Part shown: positions 1 through 8,900 of the stretch, piece after piece
Layout of the letters: every line of letters starts with the position of its first letter
How positions within the stretch are numbered: the stretch's first letter is position 1
Assembly: GCA_009602725.1 (NCBI GenBank)
Contig: WELB01000152.1
Location: forward strand, 150,793 to 161,259
Source: Spirogloea muscicola
Lineage: Eukaryota; Streptophyta; Zygnematophyceae; Spirogloeales; Spirogloeaceae
DNA length: 10,467 bases
Direction of reading: 5' to 3'
Notes under the pieces: generated by a model
What the model was told of the DNA's origin: nothing
Databases searched by the model: none
What the model saw: the letters and a program-made list of their open reading frames with translations, nothing else
Translations under genes and position numbers: made by a program

Positions 1-1531
1 GGCGGGAGGCGGGCGGCGCCGAGCCCGGCGCCGCCGCGCCAACGGCGCGGTGCCAGGTGGACGGGTGCACCGCGGACCTGGGCGCATACAAGGACTACTA
101 TCGCCGCCACCGCGTCTGCGTCCTGCACTCCAAGTCCGGCGACGTGGCCGTGCGCGGCCAGCCCCGCCGCTTCTGCCAGCAATGCAGCCGGTGAGGCCGC
201 CAAGCCTCTGCCGCGCAGCTCCGCCTCCCAGCGGCCATGGCCGCGGCGGCGGCTCCAGTGCTGGCTCGCCTGCCGGTTGATGGGCTCACGTGGGCTCTCG
301 TGCTGGCTCGCCTTCCCCATCTGGGCTCTCACTTGGGCTGTCGCTGCGCTGCCGTTGCCGTCGTGGCTGCAGGTTCCACGACACGCACGAGTTCGACGTG
401 GACAAGCGCAGCTGCCGCCGCCGGCTGCTGGGCCACAACAAGCGGCGCCGGAAGACTGCCGCCGCTGGACGAGAAGGCGTCGCGCCAGGCAAGGCTCGCC
501 ATTGCCAGCACTCCACAAAACCCCAGCAGCAGCAACGACATGGAGCCCTCTTGCTGCTGGCAGACCCACAACTCGCGGCAGTAGCGCGGAGGGGTCTTGC
601 CCGGCTGTCGAAGTCCTTGCCCTTGCCAGCAGTGTCGTGCCGCTCGTTGTTCGGCAGCCGGCCTGCGCTGAGCCCTGCCCGTGCCTCCCGCGCACCGCCA
701 GGTCCTTGTGGCGATCAGCTGGCGCCTGCACTTTCTGTGGGCACCTTGGCGGGCTCATCGCCGTCGTACAGCTCCTCGACAACACAAGAGCCTGATTCGG
801 CGGCCACGCCAGCACTGTCAGCGACCGCCGGCAGTCCTGGAGGGGTGGACAGCGGCTGCTGTTCGCTGCCGGCCTGCAGCTTCCCGAGCCCACGCACGCT
901 ATCCGAATTCGTAGCTGGGGTGAAAGCCGAGCCCGGCAAGGGGCCTCCAATGCGGCCAGGCGGCAGCAGCAGGAAGCTTGGTGGTATTGCCATTGCTAGT
1001 CAGGTTCCATACAACGGCGGACGGCCGTGGCCCGGCGGCCATGCTGAGCCGCTGCCGCCCACGCACAAGCAAGCCTGCCGAGTGCTCGACCTCAATCTGG
1101 CCGGCGGAGATGACGAAGAGGAGGACGACAACGATGACGATGGCGGCCGTGCCTACGGAGGCTCCCTCTTTCCTCGGAGCAGCCCGGCATTTTTGACGGC
1201 ACGACTCACTCCCGCAGCCCCTGGAAGCGGAGGCGGCAGCGGCAGCGGAGGCTTCGGCAGCAGCAGTGGCAACGATGGCGGTGAGAAGGGCGAGAGCCCC
1301 ATCCTGGACACCGTCGCCTACGTCTCCGGTGCTGCCACGGCCTCCGGTTGCGCCCAGGCCATCAGCTGGCTGCACCGCGACCCCGAGGCGCTGCGCCTCG
1401 GTCGGCCCCCAACAGCCTCTGCTGCTGCCGCCGTCGCCACCCGCAAGGGTGGCTCCCCGTCAGAACTTGCGGCAAGGAAGCCGCCATTGCTCTCAGGCTG
1501 GCACGACAGCTCACCGACTGCCGCGCCATGA
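1..1531 (+). CDS. SBP-box (SQUAMOSA promoter-binding-like) transcription factor, 5'-partial, two exons visible
   Basis: Coding sequence joins (start outside)..190 and 373..1531; the first complete codon is at 3 and 448 residues are visible. The SBP domain spans about residues 16-90 of the visible part. Zinc site 1 is C17, C22, C39, H42; site 2 is C58, C61, H65, C77. The basic nuclear signal runs from K74 to K90. These ligands, with the [15 protein letters not shown] and KRSCRRRL stretches, are diagnostic of the family, which binds GTAC-core promoter elements in the nucleus. The intron cuts the codon for R63, a usual place in this family. The C-terminal part is Ser/Gly/Pro/Ala-rich, with an LDLNL motif and an acidic run near residues 301-321. 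No ankyrin or membrane segments follow, so it is not the long CRR1/SPL1 type as read here. No Met occurs before the domain, so the start lies to the left. The region coding residues 100-160 is the least certain part of exon 2. Confidence 0.9.
191..372 (+). other. SBP gene intron, inside zinc finger 2 (phase 2)
   Basis: The donor is GTGAGG and the acceptor TGCAG; splicing joins CG to G and restores the R63 codon in the CSRFH motif. If retained, the read runs straight into TGA at 192-194, so an unspliced message would end after zinc ligand C61. The intron contains a degenerate 42-base tandem duplication (258-341) and a CACGTG box at 287-292. Confidence 0.92.
258..341. repeat. Degenerate 42-base tandem duplication in the SBP intron
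   Basis: The 14-base word GTGCTGGCTCGCCT occurs at 258-271 and again at 300-313. The GGGCTC...TGGGCT segments that follow repeat at the same 42-base offset with several mismatches. It looks like an old local duplication, with no element termini or coding content. Confidence 0.7.
1085..1147 (+). other. EAR-type LDLNL motif followed by an acidic run in the SBP protein
   Basis: Codons at 1085-1099 read L-D-L-N-L, which matches the LxLxL form of the EAR repression motif known to recruit TOPLESS-type co-repressors in plants. Two residues after an Ala-Gly-Gly spacer begins a run of Asp, Glu and Asn (1109-1138), a composition seen in activation domains or disordered linkers. The motif is read directly; repression activity is inferred. 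Short LxLxL matches also arise by chance, although the DLNL core makes this a good one. Confidence 0.55.
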
Positions 1532-1589
1532 GGAGCCTTGTGTCCATGATGCCGCTGTATGCTGATGTGCCAGCGCTGCCACTGGGTCA

Positions 1590-1614
1590 GCCATGTAGCT
1601 AGGACTTACATGGC
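1590..1614 (+). other. Short perfect hairpin in the SBP 3' UTR
   Basis: GCCATGTA at 1590-1597 pairs perfectly with TACATGGC at 1607-1614 around a 9-base loop. It lies about 60 bases after the stop codon. There is no following T run, and none is needed in a nuclear gene. It could be an RNA structure or chance. Confidence 0.4.
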
Positions 1615-2512
1615 ATAAGCTGGCCCTCCCCAGTGAAGCTGGTCGGCCATGCAGTCAAGCACTTCCAGAGTGTGCGTCAACGCTTCTGGACAGGATAGAG
1701 ACCGCCCTCGTAGACCAAGCTCCCCGGCACTAGTGTAGTCCTCGTCTGCCTTGCACATATGTCTCCCACTGCACGCCTAACCTGCTCCACTTTTTGTGCC
1801 CGTTAGCTTTTTGCAGCCCCTCCCCATTCTTTGCAGGGAGCTGTTGATTCCCCCCGAAATACTGCCAACAGGTTGGTGGCTATGCACGGAATCGCTCTGA
1901 ATTTTGACTATTCATGCAGACTCACTGGTCGATCTCTAGCAGCCATGTCCGGGTGCCCTTCCTTTCGGTGCTTCCTCTATGGGCAATTGGCATCTGAGGT
2001 GGAACACAGCGGCACCTACGAGCTCAAGCAGAGCTAGTGGGGTCCTGCTCAAACAAGGCTCAGGCTGGTCTGTGCTGCACCACTGCTAAGCGCCGGCGGA
2101 TCAGTTTCCGTCATAGACTACTATCAGTCCAAGTATTAGAATGTGCAGGTTGGGGCCAGTCAATGCTGGGAGGATGTACTCTTTTGGAGGTACGCCCATG
2201 TGAAGGAGACAAACCGTAGGTTGGAGGATTGATTTAGGAATCACGTCCCATTGGGATGCATATCACAAAATAATGTTTTACATTCTAGTCAAATTCTCGA
2301 AGAAGACGACTGTTGGAGTACCACAAACGACTGATGGAGCAATGCAAACACTCCATTGCTTGTGTATGCACTTTCAGGCACATGAGAAGCCTCGCATGGA
2401 GAAGCACACACATGATGGCACATGTTGTCATGACGGCGAGTGCGAATGCCTGCTGCGATGCCGGGCCACTGGAATGTCAAAGTCTATCCAAAAAAACAGG
2501 TAAACAGACTCA

Positions 2513-2947
2513 ATGTTTAGGGAGGGTACTTAAGTCTTCAGGCAACAGAAGGTAGACAAGGAAACCCACAGCTACGCTGAACCTGGCAGTTGACTGCCAC
2601 CAACAGTTATCGGGATGAGAGTAGAGATGCTCCCACTCTAGCAGATGGCCAACCATGAGGAATGGCACAATGTACACCATCCACGTTGTATAGCCAGTGA
2701 GTGGTTGGGGAATAGTTACACGGGGAGTGGCCAAGCCTCCCGCAAGGAGAAACAGTAGGAAAGGGGGGTGCGGAAAGAGCGATCGATCTCGGCCTGCTTG
2801 TACGTCCAGGTCGTAGCCACATCTTGAGGCGCCTTGCCTGTGTTCCTCAGGCTCTCTCATAGGTCCTGCAGGCTTGTTATTGAGTACTAGAGCTTCTGCA
2901 CTGTGTGAATCGCTTGCTCTTGTCTGCTCGCTCAAGATTCCTGAGGC
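2513..2947 (-). other. Open frame directly after the kinase stop codon, same frame, coding status unknown
   Basis: After TAA (2950-2948) the same frame stays open for 145 codons, up to a TGA at 2512-2510. The conceptual peptide starts ASGILSEQTR. It has three hydrophobic stretches (around LLFLLAGGLA, WMVYIVPFLMVG and VAVGFLVYLLL) that look like possible membrane segments. I recognise no family, and codon third positions show no clear bias. Most likely it is 3' UTR that happens to be open; a readthrough or alternative-exon tail is the other possibility. Confidence 0.25.
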
Positions 2948-5900
2948 TTATTTTGCCAGGCTCATGGCCCGCAACTCAGCTGCGATTTCGCTGAAACTTG
3001 GCCGCTTTTCTGGGCTGTTGGCCCAGCAGCGCTCCATGAGATCTTTCCATGGCGGGTGGCAACCGTGAGGAACGGGAGGCCTCAGTGTATCATTTAGAAT
3101 CCCACCTGGCTTACAAGAGCACTACACATATCAGGTGGCAGGTCACCCCTTTCACAAATGCACCTATCATTCAGTATCCCACCTGGCTTACAAGAGCACT
3201 ACACACAGAGGTGGCAGGTTACCCAATTCGCAAATGCACCAGACAGTTTGTTGACAGTTGTTGCTCAAAATCTCATCATGAAAGCAGACTAAACCATGTC
3301 ACCTTCCACTCCTGACATCTTGACAGCAGACATAGAGAGCATACTTGCCAGCAGAAGTAGGAACTCAGGTGTAATACGCATATACTGAGCACGAGCAGGA
3401 CCGCAGCACAGCTTGAGAGAGTACAGCAGAACCCATCAGCCAGATGTTGACTGCACGCACCTATGATTGCCCCATAGTGCATGTTTGTATAAGGCTCGTC
3501 CCCAGTAAGAAGCTCCCACATGACGATTCCGAAGGAGAATACATCGACCTGAACAGCCACATTTCCCAGATGTGTACTTCAGAGCAAGCAATACCTGGTA
3601 TTGACTAATACATGCATTCCTTGCTAACAATGAATGCACTACAAGGAAAGGGCAAGACAAGCTGACCTTCTCCGTGACAAGGGAAGAACGTCCATCCAAC
3701 AGCTCTGGTGCCATCCAGGGCAACGTCCCTCGAACACCTCCTGAAACCATTGTCTTGTGTTTGATCTTTGACAAGCCAAGGTCGCCTACTTTACAGATTG
3801 GTCTTTGAGTGTCTCTCAAATTCACAAGGAGGTTGTCACATTTGAGGTCAAAATGCACAATATTCTTGGTGTGCAGATACTCCATTCCAAACGCGGCATC
3901 CATGGCAATAAGAACACGCTTTTTGCGATCAATTGTCCTGCAGAGACATCACTGCAATGTTCAAACTACGGCCTCTGGTCTTCACCGGTCTTCATATCAC
4001 AGCTGTCCATGCAGTCCCCATACCACATATTTCTTAACCACTGTAGGCCCAGGGCCAATAGCCATCCACTATAAGCACCGCAGAAAACGTACTGGGTCCA
4101 CCCTTTGCTTGCTTGAGGAAGCTCATGAAAGAGATCAATCACGCAAGCAAGATGCCAAGCAGTAGCTCAACAAAACAGGCACAGCATGCTGCTCACCGCT
4201 CCTTCTTGTGAAGGACCTGCTTTAGTGAACCATTGACCATGTACTCGGTCACCGTAGCCAAAGTGCCTCCAGGCCCATCTTTGACGACACCATAAAAGGC
4301 AACCACATTGGGGTGATGAAGTGCTGCAAGCATGCTTGCCTCTTTCCAGAAATCAGCGACCTGAAACACAGTGTCAAAGCCCCACATCTAAAATGTCAGA
4401 GAATGCCCTGTTAGAAAAAACTTGCAATGCAGGGAAAGGTATTAGGGGATTACATTTGAAGTTTAGGGTTCCGGAACAGAAAACAGAGAGGAGCAGCTCA
4501 GGAAGGTAGCCTAACGGTGATACGAGAAAAAGTGTTTGGGCTTATGATCATCGTACTAGTCGATCCCGTTCAGATGCTCGCCCCTGGAAGACACTGGCCT
4601 TGATCCGCTTGATGGCCACATCTGTGCCCCTCCATTTGCCATGGTACACAGTTCCGAAGGTCCCGGATCCCAGCTCCTTGAGCTCTTCCAGATCTGCATT
4701 CTTGATTGTCTGCATGCAAATAGCACAGCATTCAGCAAGTACAAGCTGGAATCAATGACATCGACTGAAGCCAGATACAAAGGCTCAGTACCAACAACAC
4801 CAATTTCGCAGTGCTAATATCTTCATCAATTGCTCTGCTGTACCTGCAGTCCATGGGCAACGGCCTCCTCTTCTGCAGCTGTTCCTAGAGGCCCATCACT
4901 GTCCTCCTTGTCAAGCAGGGACGTGAAGGGTAGGTCGAGGGCAGCTAGGCCAGTTGCATCTTGTACATCAGTTGTGCTGGGTATGGGGGCTCTCTTGCTC
5001 TCTTGTCTAGCTTGGGCTGCACTGGCTTGTGCTGTGCTGCCTGCTGTTACATCCTGCTCAGCTTTGTGTTCTTCCTGACCAGCTGACCCAGCTGGTGCCT
5101 GTTTCTGAGAAGTCGTTACAGGGCTTTGGCTCTTGTCAGCCGCAGGTGCCTCCTCAAAGTCATCGACCTGAACCCTATTCTTGTGAAGAGCAAAGGTAGG
5201 AGGCTCCATGACATCGTCCGAGGAAGGCTTACTGCCCACCATGAGCAAGTCATCTTCCACATCGCTACTGGACTGCTCATTCAGAGCATCCGATTCCCAC
5301 TGGTGCTCTGGGAGAGTAGCTTGTGAACGTAGGGGAGCAGGAGGAGCTGTAGCAATGGGAGGAAGGACTTGAAGCCGTTGTTGTTGCTGTATTGGGCTCA
5401 GTCCACCACGACTGCCTTTTGGACCAGCCTGTACCAAAGGTGCAGCTGGGACTGACTGAGAATAGTCGATAGTATCATCAGGAGCTTGAAGGGAATCCTT
5501 AGGAGACCACAGATTCCGTGGAAACTCGTACTGTGCTTCTCCTTGACCGACGCCGTCCCTTGCATGGCCCCGGTGGTCTTTCGCAACATAGTCCTGGCCT
5601 TGATGCCCGCTGCTCCTCCCATCTGCTAGCGAACCGAGAAGCTGCAGGTTTTGGTAACTGGAGGCCCTGCTCGGCGATATGGGGCTCATGCTGAGGCTGC
5701 TCCCATCACCTCGGGGGGGGTACACATGGGACTCTGGTGTTGGCAACTGATGCTGCCGCTGCGCGGATGCTGCCAGTCGATGCTCCTCAGCTGCCTCGGC
5801 GAACACGCGCATCACCTCTGGGCCCTGTGAGGGCATGTGCCAAGGGTGGCCCTCTCCAGCAGCCGACGGGGTGTCGGCTGGAGACGCCACAGTCAAGAGC

Positions 5901-8900
5901 CTGGACTTCACCGCCCGCGCTAGCGCCTCTTGCTGGAGCCGTTGCAGCTCAGCCGCCTCCTCTGCTGTCTGTACCTGGGTGGAGCCCATCCTGGACTGTA
6001 CGGCGCTAGGAGGAGGGCTCCTCAACACGAGGGACGACTCGGGAGGCTGATGATGCCCCACATCTGCGCGCCCCGCGCCCAGCCCCGCGTGCAGCTGCTC
6101 CTGGTAGAAACGGCTATGGAGGCTTTCCATCTCGGGAGCACCGTATAGGTGGTGGCCTTCTCTTGTCGTGTCTTTAAGGGACCAAGGGGGCGACCCCAGC
6201 GGACTGCCCGGGGCGAAGTCCTCCTCACCACTCCCAGCGTAATCTGTGGTCCGATGTGGCACATCAAGCCTCGCATGATACAGACGGTCTCCGTATGCAG
6301 GCGCAAGCGGTGCATTTGGCTGTTGATTCTCCTGGACCGGACGCATGGCGTTGTGATTGTATCCCGCGGAAGCTCCCATGTACCTCAGCCGCTGCTCGGG
6401 AGACAGTGGCCTCTCCTCAAACCCTGACAAGAGGTCTGGTGCGGGCATGGGATGGGGGTGCATCTGGCTGCTCCCTGGCCGAGCGGCGATGGGGAAGCCA
6501 TGCTGGCCGGCTGGATCGGCCAGCAGGCTCTGGTGAAGCTGAACCTTGGGCAACCTGTCTTGCAACCCCACACCTTGGCTGAACTGAGCACCTCCATACA
6601 GAGGAGGCAAGCCTGGCATGGCCACCTGCAGAGCCATGGCAGCTTCTGCAACACTCAGAACGAGCAACAGTTCTGGAGCAGCTCTGCCATAGCTGCTTCG
6701 ATGCAATCAAATGAGAATCTATATGATCCTGCCAACTTACTAGCCATCTCACGACATCCACATCTAGTGACCAGCCATGACATGAGCTCTGTTCAACTGC
6801 TTGTGGTCATACAGATCCCAAATGGACCTGCTGCAAGCAAGCAACAGGTGACTACGACAGAGGTCTTCTTGAAACGTCATCTCAGTCCTGTAGAGCTTAC
6901 TGAATGCAAGCTCTCTGGTTTGCCAGGGACCCAGAGTGAGGCGTAGGATACCATGTTTGGCGCCTGCGATGTGGAGGCGTAAGTGTTGCCTCTATTCATC
7001 GCATTGTCCTGCATCTCATATGGGTCGAGCTCATTGACCGGCGGCACAGCAGGAGCATAACCTGTGGGCTTGTGCCTCCCATCCAAGTCCCCCTCCTCAA
7101 TGTCTGCATCGAGGTCACAAAGAGGAAACGAAGCCCATCCTGGTCACGGCGGACTTCAAGCTTGGTGGTGTACATTGTTACTTATTGCAATGAGGATCAG
7201 TGTGTGTGAACTGCAGTCCCTCGTCAAGATGCTGTGTCAGTGTTCTCATCGGCAACTTAACGCACCTGCCAGATGATGATTCCTCCTAGGGATGTGCAAG
7301 CGGTCTGCCGGGCGAGTTATATTTGGTTCGAAGCGATTCCTGAAAGCGTGCTCCTCGAGGTCCGGGGCTGATGCTGACGCATGGAGCGGAAGTCCATCCC
7401 GTTTCAGCAGAGCGATGTCCCCGGGGTCGGCACCCCACTCTGGAAGATCCAGAGTACGGTATTCACCTGCCGCTGCCGGCGCGGAGACGACCGGCCGCAG
7501 TGGCGGCTGGTAGTCCACATGAAAATTCTGATCCTCCGTACTATTGCCGCTGTGCATCACTCGACTCGGCAGTGGCCGCCGCTCGTCAGGCGACGATCCC
7601 ATGCTTGGCCCGCTGCTCGGACCCTGGCTTGACCTGCCCAATTGATCTGCATACGTCTGCTGCAACCCATGGCCACCACCGCCACCGCCGCCGCCAACTG
7701 GGATCTGCGCGGCCAGCAAGGCCTTCCGTTGGCTGTCCGTATACGATAGGCGCGGCGAGCCAGGAGTGGACTGTGCATGTATGACGTGAGGTGGGAGCCC
7801 ATCGCGGTATGCCAGCTGTAGTCGGCCACCAACAGCGGCCTGCTTGCGCACACCATCCCAGCTGTCGCTGCTGATTATGCTCTGCGGTGCGGAATTCTGA
7901 GTGCTCCCTCGCCCTGCCCAATGCCGCTGGGCGGGGTCTGGCCGCAAAGCCTCGGGCCAGTGATGCTGCTGGTGATCAGGGTGGCGCTTTGGGCCGGCCG
8001 CTGTCGGCGAGGACGGGCCTGAGTGCGTCGGAGTTACATCCCTGTCACGACGAGGCAGATTGAGGAGCGGCAGCATCTGCGGCCTCGGAAGCTCCACCTT
8101 ACCACCACCATAGACAAAGCCGTCAGACTGGCTCCTCTCGTGCTGAAAGCCCGGTGGCGGCTCTGGGCGAGCTTGCATCTTTGACGAATCAGTGCCGTAG
8201 GGGTTCACGTAGCTGCTGTACTCGTTGGGGTGCAGGTACAGATGATGTGATGACTCGGGCGGCGCTGAAGGCGGCTGCGAAGATGGCAGCCAGCGCCGCG
8301 CCAACTGCGGCGAGGACGTACCCGAGGAGATTGCCGACGGCGACCCGAGCGCCGAGTCACCCTGTGAGCCGTGCGGCACAAGCGCCTGAAGCTTCTTCTG
8401 AACCTGCTGCAACGTGTCATGGTGGTAACCGACGCTGCCACCGCTGACACCAACGCCGCCGCCGCCAGTCTGCCCCCCTGGTTGCACTTGAGCTTTCTCC
8501 TGCTGCTGCTTCTTGGCGAAGTCCATCGAGCTGTATCCCCCGCCTGCCTCAGAGAGAGCGAGCTGCGACATCCCCGGCACCGGCTGCAGCTGCAGGGTGC
8601 CAGCTGTCAGCAGAGGTCCGAACGGTTGATGTGCCAGAGCAGCCCCTGTGGTCACCGCAGCTGGCGGCGGAAGAGCATCGCCGCCCAAGGTGCGGTGCCC
8701 GTCCGGCACATGCGCAGATGCCTCCAGATCCACCGCCACTTGTCCTCCCGCACCTAGCTGCCCGTTCAGCGCCTCAACATACAAGCTTGCTGACTCGCGC
8801 CCATGTGTGTTGGACGCCTGCGGCACGGGCTCAGGGTCGGCTGCGGGGAAGAGGAACAGGCGAAGGCGCGCCATCCCTTCTGCACCCCACGAGTCACGCA

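Larger units (their letters stand above)
48..454 (+). other. SBP zinc-finger DNA-binding domain with overlapping nuclear localisation signal
   Basis: The domain is split by the intron at 191-372. The first exon gives zinc site 1 (C17, C22, C39, H42) and the first two cysteines of site 2 (C58, C61). The second exon gives H65 and C77 and the basic segment at 404-454, where the bipartite nuclear signal overlaps the DNA-contacting arginines. No zinc ligand is missing, so the domain should be able to bind DNA. Residue numbers count from the first complete codon in the window. Confidence 0.95.
1532..2947. other. Tail-to-tail intergenic region with the 3' UTRs of both genes
   Basis: No ORF here has recognisable protein similarity, and base composition is closer to even than in the flanking exons. 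It must contain the SBP 3' UTR (from 1532 on +) and the kinase 3' UTR (from 2947 on -). An AT-rich patch at 2264-2282 (AAAATAAT, then TTTTACA) is the best place for polyadenylation signals: on + it offers an AATAAT element, and on - a TGTAAA element. I found no canonical AATAAA and no tRNA, rRNA or transposon signature. The two 3' ends could overlap, but the sequence alone does not show where they end. Confidence 0.6.
2963..4682 (-). other. Raf-like kinase catalytic domain (exons 7-11)
   Basis: Residues about 1462-1725. The glycine loop is GSGTFGTV (1466-1473), the VAIK lysine is K1486, and the helix-C glutamate is E1510 in FWKEA. The catalytic loop is [10 protein letters not shown], with D1588, K1590 and N1593. 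The metal-binding motif reads DLG (1610-1612) and the activation segment ends in APE (1634-1636), after [11 protein letters not shown]. The Phe in HFD and Leu in DLG replace the usual HRD and DFG residues, but this is normal for this subgroup and all catalytic residues are present. The most C-terminal block, MERCW...[14 protein letters not shown], comes from the last exon. I predict an active Ser/Thr kinase. Confidence 0.95.
4844..8844 (-). other. Long low-complexity middle region of the kinase (exons 4-6)
   Basis: About 1190 residues between PB1 and kinase show no recognisable fold. They are rich in Pro, Ser, Gly, Gln and His, with an eight-glycine run at 648-655 and a glutamine run near 1271-1274. 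Proline-directed serines cluster at 432-444 ([12 protein letters not shown]) and 1172-1179 (SPISPSRA), and RSQSDG near 501-506 resembles a 14-3-3 or basophilic kinase site. A likely short helix or coiled coil lies at about 1078-1102 ([20 protein letters not shown]). The acidic stretch at 1309-1329 and the segment just before the kinase (1421-1452) resemble conserved parts of the family. Confidence 0.75.

Noticed and set aside
899-1375. 158-residue minus-strand open frame opposite SBP exon 2
   Set aside because: It mirrors the coding strand. The plus frame is fixed by the SBP domain and stays open to the stop codon at 1531.
1831-2503. Small plus-strand open frames at 1831-2037, 2037-2219 and 2273-2503 as extra SBP exons or small genes
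   Set aside because: They are short, their peptides match no family, and the SBP frame already has a proper stop at 1531. They are probably chance frames in the 3' UTR.
3667-3937. HFD and DLG in place of HRD and DFG as signs of a dead kinase
   Set aside because: The catalytic Asp, Lys and Asn, the metal-binding Asp and the VAIK lysine are all present. These substitutions are common in this plant Raf-like group.
7266-8879. Long plus-strand open frames opposite kinase exon 4 (for example 7371-7784 and 8371-8757)
   Set aside because: They lie fully antisense to a well-supported exon, and GC-rich sequence lacks stops on both strands. Their Arg/Ala/Pro-rich peptides match nothing.
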